Assembly (NCBI RefSeq): GCF_001043975.1
Contig: NZ_LABY01000059.1
Location: 1 to 64,000 of the forward strand
Reading direction: 5' to 3'
Length of the DNA stretch: 64,000 nucleotides
Origin: Methylobacterium variabile
GTDB taxonomy: Bacteria > Pseudomonadota > Alphaproteobacteria > Rhizobiales > Beijerinckiaceae
Position numbers and translations under genes: made by a program
Shown here: positions 1 through 8,469 of the stretch, piece after piece
Numbering within the stretch: position 1 is the stretch's first letter
How the letters are laid out: each line of letters begins with the position of its first letter
The notes under the pieces: generated by a model
Database searches by the model: none
Told to the model about the DNA's origin: nothing
The model's input: only the letters and a program-made list of their open reading frames with translations

Positions 1-5
1 GGGGC

Positions 6-1070
6 GTGATGCGGGGGGCATCCGTGGGCGGAAGGACGGCTTGGTCGCCGGGCATCCTGTGGTGCTGCGCCGGGCTCGCCCTGCTCCTCGCGACTCTCGC
101 GCCGGCCGCGGCGGTGGACCGCACCCGCCTCGTCGCCTACACGGCGCTGGAGGTCGAGCAGCTCGACCCGATCCGCCGGGCCGTCGAGGCGGCGGTGCCG
201 GAGGTCGAGATCGCCTGGGTGCGCGCCTCGACCGGAATCCTCACCGACCGCGTGCTGGCCGAGCGGACCGCGCCGCAGGCCGATCTCCTGCTCGGGATCG
301 CGGCGACGAGCCTGCTGCAGTTCGAGGCCGCCGGGCTCCTCGACGCCTACCGGCCCGTCGGCGTCGAAGCCCTGCGGCCGTTCTTCCGCGACCCGACACC
401 GCCCTACACCTGGACCGGCATGGACGCCTATCTCGGGGTGATCTGCTTCAACGTCGAGGTGGCGGCGAAGCACCGGATCACGCGGCCGAGCTTCTGGCGC
501 GACCTGCTCGGCCCCGCCCTGCGGGGCCGGATCGTCATGCCGAACCCGGTGGCCTCCGGCACCGGCTACCTCCTCGTCGCGGCCTGGCTGCAGACCCTCG
601 GGGAGGATGCGGGCTGGGCCTTCATGGACGCCCTGCACGAGAACGTCTCGGCCTACCTGCCGAGCGGCTCGGCCCCGTGCCAGGAGGCGGCGACCGGCCG
701 CCACGCCGTGGGCCTCTCCCTCGACATGCGGGCCGCCGCCGAGAAGGCGGCGGGCGCCCCCATCGACATCGTGGTGCCGGTCGACGGCACCGGCTGGGAG
801 GCGGAGGCCTTCGCGGTCGTCGCCGGGCGGCCGCACCTGGCGCTCGCCCGACGGGTGGCCGACTGGGCGGCGAGCCGCGAGGCCAACGCGCTCTACGCCC
901 GCAGCTTCGCCATCGTGGCCTATCCGGGCGTCTCCAGCCCGGCGCCGGTCTACCCGCCCCATGCCGAGGCGCGGATGATCCGCAACGACCTCGACTGGAT
1001 GGCCCGCAACCGCGCCCGCATCCTGGCCGAGTGGAGCCGCCGCTACGGAGCCAAGGTCCGGACTCCGTGA
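6..1070 (+). CDS. ABC transporter extracellular solute-binding protein (Fe3+/2-aminoethylphosphonate class)
   Basis: This is a 354-residue secreted protein. A basic N-terminus and hydrophobic stretch (about residues 17-36, ending in APAAA) form a signal peptide. The mature part begins with a strand of the type 'RLVAYTALE', followed by 'ASTGILTDRVLAE' and 'ADLLLGIA', the usual opening of periplasmic iron or 2-aminoethylphosphonate binding proteins (type II fold). It should capture a small ligand for an inner-membrane ABC importer, but no permease or ATPase gene follows; partners may lie before the window. The start is GTG at 6 or ATG at 9. The window edge hides the ribosome-binding site and any longer N-terminus. 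The ligand cannot be inferred from the sequence. Confidence 0.75.
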   Translation: MMRGASVGGRTAWSPGILWCCAGLALLLATLAPAAAVDRTRLVAYTALEVEQLDPIRRAVEAAVPEVEIAWVRASTGILTDRVLAERTAPQADLLLGIAATSLLQFEAAGLLDAYRPVGVEALRPFFRDPTPPYTWTGMDAYLGVICFNVEVAAKHRITRPSFWRDLLGPALRGRIVMPNPVASGTGYLLVAAWLQTLGEDAGWAFMDALHENVSAYLPSGSAPCQEAATGRHAVGLSLDMRAAAEKAAGAPIDIVVPVDGTGWEAEAFAVVAGRPHLALARRVADWAASREANALYARSFAIVAYPGVSSPAPVYPPHAEARMIRNDLDWMARNRARILAEWSRRYGAKVRTP

Positions 1071-1245
1071 CGCGGCAGGGCCTCATCGCGGGCCGCGCGA
1101 GGTCCACCCCAGCTGTGCGGCCCGCAACGCCCTTGCGTCCGCTTGGAACCATCTGCGGCGAGGATCAGTCCTGACGGTCGCGCCACGGAAGCGTCCTTCA
1201 GCGCCGCCACCGCCACTGCACTGGCCGGACTGTCCGGACCCGGCC

Positions 1246-3219
1246 CTAACCTGCCCGGGAGAGCGCCGGCGCCTCCGCCGCCGCGCCCGCCCGCCGCAGG
1301 AAGTCCGGGATCGCCTCCTCGAACACCGCGTCCGCCGCCGCCCGGTCGTCCGCCGCCACCGCGGCGGCCAGGCGGTCGAGCCAGGTGGCGAGCTGGGCAC
1401 GGTCGGCGAAGACGGGCTTGGCCGCCATCACGCCGTCGATGCCGGCGAGGTTCACCATCGGCTCGTCGTGGGCGAACAGGATCTCGTTCAGGCGCTCGCC
1501 GGGCCGGGCGCCGGTGACCACCACGTCGATGTCCTCACCAGGTTCGAAGCCGGCGAGGCGGATCATCCGCTCCGCGAGGTCGCGGATGCGCACCGGCTGG
1601 CCCATCTTGAGCACGTAGACGGCGGCGCGCTGGTCGCCGGCCAGAGGTTCACGCGCCAAGCGGTCAGGGGCCCCCGGGTCGCGGGCCTCGCGGTCGGCGT
1701 GGGAGGCGGCGGTCAGCACGAGGTCGGCGGCCTCCCGCACGGTCATGAAGTAGCGCACCATGTCGGGGTGGGTGAGCGTCACCGGACCGCCGCGGGCGAT
1801 CTGCGCCTTGAACACCGGCACCACCGAGCCGACGGAGCCGAGGACGTTGCCGAAGCGCACCGCCACCAGGCGGGTCTCGTCGGCCCCGCGATCCGCATCG
1901 AGGGCCTGGGCGTACATCTCGGCGAAGCGCTTGGTGACGCCGAGCTGCGAGACCGGCTCGATCGCCTTGTCGGTCGAGATCATGACGAGCGCCCGCGCAC
2001 CCGCCGCCAGCGTCGCGTCGGCGACGTTGACCGAGCCGAAGACGTTGGTCTTGATCCCCTCGCTCCAGTCCCGCTCCAGGTAGGGCACCTGCTTGAGCGC
2101 CGCGGCGTGGAAGACGTAGTCGGGCCGGAAGTCCCTCAGCACCCGGAACAGGCGGTCGCGGTCGCGGATGTCCGCGATGACGCCGCTGACCTCCGCTTCG
2201 GTGCCGGTCAGGCCTGGGCGGCTCAGGACGCCGTGCAGGGCGGGCTCGGAGCTCTCCAGCACCAGCACGGCGCTCGCCCCGAAGGCGACGGCGCGGGCGC
2301 AGATCTCCGAGCCGATCGAGCCGCCGCCGCCCGTGACCACCACCCGCCGTCCGGTCAGGAAATGCTCCAGGCGGGGCCGGTCGATGGCGACCGTCGGGCG
2401 CAGCAGCAGGTCCTCGATCTCGATCGGGGCGAGCTCCGCCCCGCGCCCGGCATCGCCGAGGCTCGTCACCCGGGCGAGCGGCAGGCCGAGGCGCCGCGCC
2501 TTGGCGATCAGCGCCTCTGGCTCGGCCTCGGGCGCGAGCGCGCTCGGGGTCGCGACGAGGCGGCGGATCGGCACGCCGCGGGCGGCCATGCCCGCCACCA
2601 CCTCCTCGAGGTCGGAGACGGCGCCGAGCACCGGCACGCCCCGCATGGTCTGGCCCTGCTCCTCGGCCCGGGGCGAGAGGATGCCCTTCGGGTCGAGCTT
2701 GCGCACCGCGCCCGATTCGATCGCCCGCAGCACCACCTCGATGTCGTGGCCGCGGCCGATCAGCAGGGTCGGCGTGCTGGCGGCCCGCGCAAGGCTCTGG
2801 CGCGAGCGGCTGTACTTCAGGTAGCGGAACGCCAGCCGCGGGCCGCCAAGCAGAAAGATCTGCAGGACGAAGTAGAGCCCGATGGCGATCTTGCCGAAGA
2901 AGTAGATGCCGAACAGGACCGGCGAGACCAGCACGTAGTCGAGCACGAGCAGGAGAAGCGTGAGGACCGCCACCGCCCGGACGATGTTGGCGAGGTCCGG
3001 CAGCGAGGCGAAGCGCCACTTGGTCCGATAGAGCCCGAAGGCGCGGTAGACCAGGCCGGCGCAGGCCACGAAGGGCGGCAGCAGCACCGGCAGGTGGGCG
3101 AGCCGCTCGGGGAGCAGCGGGCCGTCGAACCGGATCGCGAAGGTGAGGAGCACGGCGAGGGCCGTCGCCACGAGGTCGTGGACGATGATCGTCGCGGTCT
3201 TGAGAATCTGTCTGCGCAT
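1246..3219 (-). CDS. Membrane-anchored nucleotide-sugar epimerase/dehydratase (CapD/WbpM/PglF type)
   Basis: This 657-residue protein has four hydrophobic N-terminal segments (about residues 10-30, 45-62, 82-100 and 104-125), a CoA-binding-like Rossmann domain (about 150-275) and a second NAD(P)-binding domain starting at 'VTGGGGSIGSE' (295-305). The 'STDKA' motif and the following 'GVTKR' are typical of the large short-chain dehydrogenases that act on UDP-GlcNAc (4,6-dehydratase/epimerase). The residue matching the usual catalytic Tyr (Met in WbpM/PglF) appears to be Leu. The family makes the first modified sugar for O-antigen, capsule or glycan synthesis at the inner membrane. It is divergent from two glycosyltransferase genes, which fits a polysaccharide locus. 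The Arg- and Pro-rich readings on the other strand are shadows. Confidence 0.9.
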   Translation of the reverse strand: MRRQILKTATIIVHDLVATALAVLLTFAIRFDGPLLPERLAHLPVLLPPFVACAGLVYRAFGLYRTKWRFASLPDLANIVRAVAVLTLLLLVLDYVLVSPVLFGIYFFGKIAIGLYFVLQIFLLGGPRLAFRYLKYSRSRQSLARAASTPTLLIGRGHDIEVVLRAIESGAVRKLDPKGILSPRAEEQGQTMRGVPVLGAVSDLEEVVAGMAARGVPIRRLVATPSALAPEAEPEALIAKARRLGLPLARVTSLGDAGRGAELAPIEIEDLLLRPTVAIDRPRLEHFLTGRRVVVTGGGGSIGSEICARAVAFGASAVLVLESSEPALHGVLSRPGLTGTEAEVSGVIADIRDRDRLFRVLRDFRPDYVFHAAALKQVPYLERDWSEGIKTNVFGSVNVADATLAAGARALVMISTDKAIEPVSQLGVTKRFAEMYAQALDADRGADETRLVAVRFGNVLGSVGSVVPVFKAQIARGGPVTLTHPDMVRYFMTVREAADLVLTAASHADREARDPGAPDRLAREPLAGDQRAAVYVLKMGQPVRIRDLAERMIRLAGFEPGEDIDVVVTGARPGERLNEILFAHDEPMVNLAGIDGVMAAKPVFADRAQLATWLDRLAAAVAADDRAAADAVFEEAIPDFLRRAGAAAEAPALSRAG

Positions 3220-3410
3220 CGGGAGCCGGGCGCGGTATCGGCTGGGGCTTCCGCGGTGTCAACGCGGGGGGCCCGGCGGGACGCTTGCGCCCGCGCATCC
3301 CTGGCTTTCTCGGCGGACCGGGATTTGCCAAACGCCGCCGCTCCGCCATCTGGGCATACACGACAGGAGCATCGCGGAACGGCGGTGCGATCAGGAGATC
3401 GTCGCGCCGC

Positions 3411-4538
3411 ATGCCCAGCCTCGCCTTCTACGGCTCCAGCCTGCTCTCCTCGTACTGGAACGGCGCCGCCACCTATTACCGGGGCCTGATCCGCGACCTC
3501 GCCGGCCGGGGCTGGCAGACGACCTTCTACGAGCCCGACGCCTTCGAGCGCCAGCAGCACCGGGACATCGACCCGCCGGACTGGGCTAAGGTCGTCGTCT
3601 ACCCCGCCACCGAGGAGGCGGCGCGCGCGGTGATCGCCGAGGCCGCCCGGGCCGACGTGGTGGTGAAGGCGTCGGGCGTCGGCGTCTTCGACGACCTGCT
3701 GCTCGAGGGCCTCGCCCGGGCGGCGCGGCCGGACGCGGTGCGGCTGTTCTGGGACGTCGACGCGCCCGCGACCCTGGCCGAGATCGGCGCCCATCCCGAT
3801 CACCCCCTGCGCCGGACCCTGCCGGAGCTCGATCTCGTCCTCACCTATGGCGGCGGGCCGCCGGTGGTCGCGGCCTACCGGGGCTTCGGGGCGCGGGACT
3901 GCGTGCCGATCTACAACGCCCTCGACCCCGACACCCACCACCCGGTGCCGGCGCAAGGCCGGTTCTCCGCCGACCTCGCCTTCCTGGGCAACCGGCTGCC
4001 GGACCGGGAGGCGCGGGTGGAGGAGTTCTTCCTCGGGCCCGCGGCGCAGCTGCCGGACCGGCGCTTCCTGATCGGCGGCAACGGCTGGGAGTGGCGGGCG
4101 CTGCCGGAGAACGTGCGCCGGATCGGCCACGTGCCGACGGCGGACCACAACGCCTTCAACACCTCGCCCCGGGCGGTGCTCAACATCGCCCGCGACTCGA
4201 TGGCGGCCACCGGCTGGTCGCCGGCGACCCGGGTGTTCGAGGCCGCCGGCGCCGGCGCCTGCCTCATCACCGATGCCTGGACCGGCCTCGAGATGTTCCT
4301 CGCCGAGGGCGAGGAGGTGCTGGTCGCCCGCGACGGGCGGGACGTCGCCGCCCATGTCGAGGCGCTCACCGCCGAGCGGGCCCGCGCGATCGGCGAGGCG
4401 GCGCGCCGGCGCATCCTGGCCGAGCACACCTACGCGCGGCGCGGCGCCGAGGTCGACGTGCTCCTGCGCCGGGCGCTCGCCGCCCGCCAGAGCCTCGCCG
4501 CTCCCGTTGCCGCTCCGTCGGCCGGGATGCCCGCGTGA
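3411..4538 (+). CDS. CgeB-like glycosyltransferase (first of a tandem pair)
   Basis: The protein is 375 residues from the ATG chosen here; upstream in-frame codons give an Arg-rich, non-family N-terminus. It opens with 'LAFYGSSLLSSYWNGAATYYRG', typical of CgeB/DUF3880-type proteins, and carries a GT-B C-terminal half with 'SPRAVLNIARDSMAATGWSPATRVFEAAGAG' and 'LITDAWTGLEMFLAEGEEVLVA', where a nucleotide-sugar donor would bind. It probably transfers a sugar during surface polysaccharide or glycoprotein assembly in the cytoplasm. The stop overlaps the GTG start of the next gene (GTGA, 4 bases), implying translational coupling. Donor and acceptor are unknown. Confidence 0.8.
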   Translation: MPSLAFYGSSLLSSYWNGAATYYRGLIRDLAGRGWQTTFYEPDAFERQQHRDIDPPDWAKVVVYPATEEAARAVIAEAARADVVVKASGVGVFDDLLLEGLARAARPDAVRLFWDVDAPATLAEIGAHPDHPLRRTLPELDLVLTYGGGPPVVAAYRGFGARDCVPIYNALDPDTHHPVPAQGRFSADLAFLGNRLPDREARVEEFFLGPAAQLPDRRFLIGGNGWEWRALPENVRRIGHVPTADHNAFNTSPRAVLNIARDSMAATGWSPATRVFEAAGAGACLITDAWTGLEMFLAEGEEVLVARDGRDVAAHVEALTAERARAIGEAARRRILAEHTYARRGAEVDVLLRRALAARQSLAAPVAAPSAGMPA

Positions 4539-5635
4539 GCCGGCCCCTCGACCTCGTGGTGCTGGGCCTCAGCCTGTCCTCGTCCTGGGGCAACGGCCAC
4601 GCCACCACCTACCGGGCGCTGCTCCGGGCCTTCGCGGGCCGGGGCCACCGGGTCACCTTCCTGGAGCGCGACGTGCCCTGGTACGCCGCCCACCGCGACG
4701 TCGCGGCGCCGGGCTACTGCGACCTCGTGCTCTACCCCGACCTCGCGGCCCTCGCCGACCTGATGCCGCGCGTGGCGGCGGCCGACGCCGTGATGATCGG
4801 TTCCTACGTGCCGGACGGCGTCGCGGTCGGCGAGATGGCGATCCGGACCGCGCAACGGGCGGGAATCGTCGCGGCCTTCTACGACATCGACACGCCGGTG
4901 ACCCTCGCCAAGCTCGCCCGGGGCGACCGCGAGTACCTGACGCCGGACCTGATCCGATCCTACGACCTCTACCTGTCCTTCACCGGCGGCCCGACGCTCG
5001 CCCGGCTGGAGCGCGAGCACGGCTCCCCCATGGCCCGGGCGCTCTACTGCTCGGTCGACCCGGAGCATTACGCCCCGCGTTCGGCGCCGATCCGCTACGA
5101 CCTCAGCTATCTCGGCACCTACAGCCCCGACCGGCAGCCCACCCTGGAGCGGCTGCTGATCGAGCCCGCCCGCCGGGCGCCTCACCTGCGCTTCGCCGTC
5201 GCCGGGCCGCAATATCCGGACGACATCGCCTGGCCGTCCAACGTCGAGCGCCTCGATCACGTCGGCCCGGCCGACCACCCGGCCTTCTACGCCGCCAGCC
5301 GCTACACCCTGAACGTCACCCGGGCCGACATGATCGCCGCCGGCTACAGCCCGAGCGTGCGGCTGTTCGAGGCCGCAGCCTGCGGCACGCCGCTGATCTC
5401 CGATGCCTGGGACGGGCTCGACACGGTGCTGGCCCCCGGCCGCGAGATCCTGGTGGCCGACGGTTCCGACGCGGTCCTGGCGGTCCTGGCCGACCGGGAC
5501 GAGGCCGCCCGCACGGCGCTCGCGGACGCGGCGCGGGCGCGGGTGCTCGCGCGCCACACCGCCGCCTGCCGGGCGGCGGAGCTTGAGGCCGCCCTGCACG
5601 AAGCAGGGGCTGGCGGCATCCGCGCCGCACCCTAA
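4535..5635 (+). CDS. CgeB-like glycosyltransferase (second of a tandem pair)
   Basis: This 366-residue protein is read from a GTG overlapping the stop of the previous gene. It is a clear paralogue of its neighbour: 'LSLSSSWGNGHATTYRALLRAF' matches the first protein's N-terminal block, and 'SRYTLNVTRADMIAAGYSPSVRLFEAAACGTPLISDAWDGLDTVLAPGREILVA' aligns with its C-terminal GT-B donor-binding region. The pair arose by duplication and has diverged considerably. Function is inferred as successive sugar transfer in the same pathway. The reading frame extends upstream through the previous gene without a stop, but that part is a GC-rich shadow. Confidence 0.8.
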   Translation: MSRPLDLVVLGLSLSSSWGNGHATTYRALLRAFAGRGHRVTFLERDVPWYAAHRDVAAPGYCDLVLYPDLAALADLMPRVAAADAVMIGSYVPDGVAVGEMAIRTAQRAGIVAAFYDIDTPVTLAKLARGDREYLTPDLIRSYDLYLSFTGGPTLARLEREHGSPMARALYCSVDPEHYAPRSAPIRYDLSYLGTYSPDRQPTLERLLIEPARRAPHLRFAVAGPQYPDDIAWPSNVERLDHVGPADHPAFYAASRYTLNVTRADMIAAGYSPSVRLFEAAACGTPLISDAWDGLDTVLAPGREILVADGSDAVLAVLADRDEAARTALADAARARVLARHTAACRAAELEAALHEAGAGGIRAAP

Positions 5636-5793
5636 AATACTTGCACCCTGTATCGCAACGAGGGCCCGAGCGCCGCGTTGGGAGCGGGTGCGGTCCGGGA
5701 ACAAAGATCCCGGATTCGTGAGGCGGCGGACGCAGGGCGCCCTGGCAGGTCCCCCTGCGTCCCGCCCCGCCAGGCTGAGAAGAGGGTTACCGC

Positions 5794-6819
5794 ATGAGAC
5801 ACCGCGAGAGCACGCTCGTCCTGGTCGCCGGCGGGGCGGGGTTCCTGGGGTCTCACTTGTGCGATCGACTTCTCGCCGAGGGGCACGAGGTCGTCTGCCT
5901 CGATCATTTCGGCACCGGCCGGCGCCGCAACCTGCGCCACCTCGAGCGCGAGCCGCGCTTCGACGTCGTGGCCCACGACGTGGTGCAGCCCCTGCCGGCC
6001 CGGCTGCGGCGCCAGCGCTTCGCCCGGATCTACAACCTCGCCTGCCCGGCCTCGCCGCCGCACTACCAGGCCGACCCGGAGCACACGCTGCTCACCAGCG
6101 TGCTCGGCACCCGTCACCTGCTGCTGGCGGCCGAGGAGGCCGGCGCCCGCTTCCTCCAGGCCTCGACCTCCGAGATCTACGGCGACCCGGAGATGCACCC
6201 GCAGGCGGAAGGGTACTGGGGCCACGTGAACCCGACGGGTCCCCGCGCCTGCTACGACGAGGGCAAGCGGGCGGGCGAGACCTTGTGCGCGGACTACGCC
6301 CGGGCGGCCCGCGTCGCCGTGCGGGTGGCGCGGATCTTCAACACCTACGGGCCGCGGATGCGCGCCGATGACGGGCGGGTGGTCTCGAACGTGATCTGCC
6401 AGGCGCTCGCGGGCGACGACATCACGGTCTATGGCGACGGCAGCCAGACCCGCTCGTTCTGCTACGTCGACGACCTCATCGAGGGCCTCTACCGCCTGAT
6501 GGAGCACCCGGCCGAGGCCCGGGACATCGGAGCGGTCAACCTCGGCAACCCGGTCGAGCTGACGGTGTCGGACCTGGTGCGCCGCGTCCTCGCCATGACC
6601 GGCTCGCCCTCCGCGGTGGTCAACCGTCCCTTGCCGGTCGACGATCCGCGCCGGCGCCGGCCCGACATCACCCGCGCCGGCGAGATCCTGGGCTGGACCC
6701 CCCGGGTGCCCCTGGAGCAGGGCCTGCGCGCCACCGTGATGTGGTTCTCCGACGAGGCCGAGGACGGGCCCCGGGCGAGCCTGCGGGCGGCGCAGGAGGC
6801 GCCGGCGGCCGTGGCCTGA
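5794..6819 (+). CDS. NAD-dependent UDP-glucuronate decarboxylase-like epimerase (UXS type)
   Basis: This is a 341-residue extended short-chain dehydrogenase. The Rossmann motif 'GGAGFLGSHL' lies at about residues 13-22, followed by 'TSEIYGDP' and the catalytic 'YDEGKR' (Tyr-x3-Lys). The blocks 'NLACPASPPHYQADP', 'VRVARIFNTYGPRM' and 'GDGSQTRSFCYVDDLI' are hallmarks of UDP-glucuronic acid decarboxylases, which make UDP-xylose from UDP-glucuronate using tightly bound NAD. It lies 158 bases after the glycosyltransferase pair on the same strand and would supply an activated pentose for their product. Other UDP-sugar epimerases of the same fold are possible but fit these blocks less well. Confidence 0.85.
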   Translation: MRHRESTLVLVAGGAGFLGSHLCDRLLAEGHEVVCLDHFGTGRRRNLRHLEREPRFDVVAHDVVQPLPARLRRQRFARIYNLACPASPPHYQADPEHTLLTSVLGTRHLLLAAEEAGARFLQASTSEIYGDPEMHPQAEGYWGHVNPTGPRACYDEGKRAGETLCADYARAARVAVRVARIFNTYGPRMRADDGRVVSNVICQALAGDDITVYGDGSQTRSFCYVDDLIEGLYRLMEHPAEARDIGAVNLGNPVELTVSDLVRRVLAMTGSPSAVVNRPLPVDDPRRRRPDITRAGEILGWTPRVPLEQGLRATVMWFSDEAEDGPRASLRAAQEAPAAVA

Positions 6820-6831
6820 AGCCTCTTCGCA

Positions 6832-7749
6832 TCACCGTGCTGCGTCGATCTCGCCCTCGCCCCTGACCCGCGCCAGCACCAGGTCGGTGAAGATGCGTGC
6901 ATGCGGCATCTCGGGCGCGGGCTGGCGCACCAGGGTCATCGGCGCGACCGGCGCCGGGCCGGCGATCGGCCGGTAGCGGACGCCCTCCGTCGCGAGGCGG
7001 GCCATCGAGCGGGGCACGATGGCGAGCGCGATGCCGGTCGCCACGAGGTTGACCACGGAGGCGAGCTGGGGCGCGTTCTGGGTGATGAGCGGCGAGAACC
7101 CCGCCGCCGCGCAGGCCGCCATGATGCCGTCGTAGAGCGCCCGCCCGTTGTGGCGCGGATAGACGATGAACCCCTCGCCCGAGAGTTCCGCGAGGCCGAC
7201 CGGCCCCGCCTCGGCGGCCAGCCGATGGGTGGCCGGCAACGCCACCACCATCGGCTCGTCGAACAGGTAGCGCGCCCAGAGGTCGTCGACGTCCCCCTCG
7301 CCCGGCCGCATGAAGGCGACGTCGACGCGCCCGCTGCGGAAGGCGGAGAGCAGGCTCGCGGTCGTCTCCTCCAGGAGCTCGATCTGCACGTCCGGATAGG
7401 CGCGCCGGTAGTCGCGGATCGCCCCGGTCACCAGGGGATGGAACGAGGCCGAGGAGGTGAAGCCGATGCGGATCTGGCCGACATCGCCCGTCGCGATGCG
7501 CTGCGCCCGGATCTTCGCCGCGTCGACCGCGGCCAGCACCGCCCGCGCATCGTCGGCGAAGGCTCGTCCCGGCTCGGTCAGCGCCACCCCACGCGACAGG
7601 CGCTGGAGCAGGGCCGTCCCGACCTCGTGCTCCAGGCTCTTGATCTGGTGGCTCAGCGCCGGCTGGGCGATGTTCAGGCGCTCCGCCGCCCGGGTGATGC
7701 TGAGATCGTCGGCCACCGCGACGAAGTAGCGAAGATGGCGAAGCTCCAT
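6832..7749 (-). CDS. LysR-family transcriptional regulator
   Basis: This 305-residue protein starts at the ATG giving the canonical N-terminus 'MELRHLRYFVAVADDLSITRAAERLNIAQPALSHQIKSLE', a winged helix-turn-helix (residues 1-60). A periplasmic-binding-like effector domain follows (about 90-300), including 'IRIGFTSSASFHP'. LysR proteins usually sense a small co-inducer and control a nearby, often divergent, operon. The adjacent genes (GST and Liv-type binding protein) are on the same strand and upstream, so the target is not obvious. A longer frame exists upstream but is Arg/Pro/Ser-rich and non-homologous. It ends 12 bases from the convergent UXS-like gene. Confidence 0.9.
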   Translation of the reverse strand: MELRHLRYFVAVADDLSITRAAERLNIAQPALSHQIKSLEHEVGTALLQRLSRGVALTEPGRAFADDARAVLAAVDAAKIRAQRIATGDVGQIRIGFTSSASFHPLVTGAIRDYRRAYPDVQIELLEETTASLLSAFRSGRVDVAFMRPGEGDVDDLWARYLFDEPMVVALPATHRLAAEAGPVGLAELSGEGFIVYPRHNGRALYDGIMAACAAAGFSPLITQNAPQLASVVNLVATGIALAIVPRSMARLATEGVRYRPIAGPAPVAPMTLVRQPAPEMPHARIFTDLVLARVRGEGEIDAAR

Positions 7750-7861
7750 CGCGCCGGTTCCCCCCTGTCCCCCGGTTTCCGCCGCGGCTGCCGGATCGTC
7801 GTCCGAAAGCCCTACGATAGCCGAGGTCCGGGGGGATCGCATGGGGCGCGATGGGATGGGG

Positions 7862-8452
7862 TTATCCGCGCGGCACGGTGTCCCGCACCGAGGGACGGTC
7901 GGCCTGCGCCTCGCGGAACGCCGCGACCCGGGCGCAGAGCGCGCGCCAGTCCTGGTCGGGGAAGCGGAACGCCAGGTAGTCGAGGGCGGTGATCGCCGCG
8001 ATGGCCGGGAGGCCGAAGGACCTTTCCGCCCCGGCGAAGGCCGCATCGAGGCGCTTCAGGCCCTCGCGCATGGTGCGGAAGCGCTTGATGCCGACGAGGC
8101 CTGTGTCGAAGTCCGGCGCCGACTTGCGCCCGATGATGACCGCGACGGCGGCGTCGAACACCCCGATGGCGATGCCGGCGGCCGATAACGCCTCCGGTCC
8201 GCCCGCCAGCACCGCCGGCTCCGGGCCGACAGCATCCAGATGGGTGAGGATCAGAAGCGCCTCGGTGAGCCGCGCGCCCTCGTCGGTGACGAGGGTCGGC
8301 ACGCGGCCGGCCGGGTTGGCGTCGAGGAAGGCCGGGTCGTCGGCCCAGGCGTCGACGATGGTGGTGTCGACCGCCTCGTTCAGGCCCTTCTCGATGAGCG
8401 CCATGCGGACGATGCGCACGAAGGGCGAGGTCGGGTTGGCGTAGAGCTTCAT
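7862..8452 (-). CDS. Glutathione S-transferase family protein
   Basis: This 196-residue protein opens with 'MKLYANPTSPFVRIVRMALIEKGL', the thioredoxin-like GST N-terminal domain in which the Ser/Thr-Pro-Phe segment contacts glutathione. 'NPAGRVPTLVTDEG' supplies the cis-Pro and gamma-glutamyl site, and an all-helical C-terminal domain follows. Members conjugate glutathione to electrophiles or act as isomerases in aromatic breakdown. It begins 17 bases after the stop of the Liv-type binding protein gene on the same strand, so the two are probably co-transcribed. The substrate is unknown. Confidence 0.85.
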   Translation of the reverse strand: MKLYANPTSPFVRIVRMALIEKGLNEAVDTTIVDAWADDPAFLDANPAGRVPTLVTDEGARLTEALLILTHLDAVGPEPAVLAGGPEALSAAGIAIGVFDAAVAVIIGRKSAPDFDTGLVGIKRFRTMREGLKRLDAAFAGAERSFGLPAIAAITALDYLAFRFPDQDWRALCARVAAFREAQADRPSVRDTVPRG

Positions 8453-8469
8453 GGTGCGGTCTCTCCCGG

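Noticed and set aside
1468-3489. Long plus-strand open frame opposite the CapD-type gene
   Set aside because: It is His/Arg/Gly/Asp-rich and the antisense of a clear enzyme; typical of GC-rich DNA.
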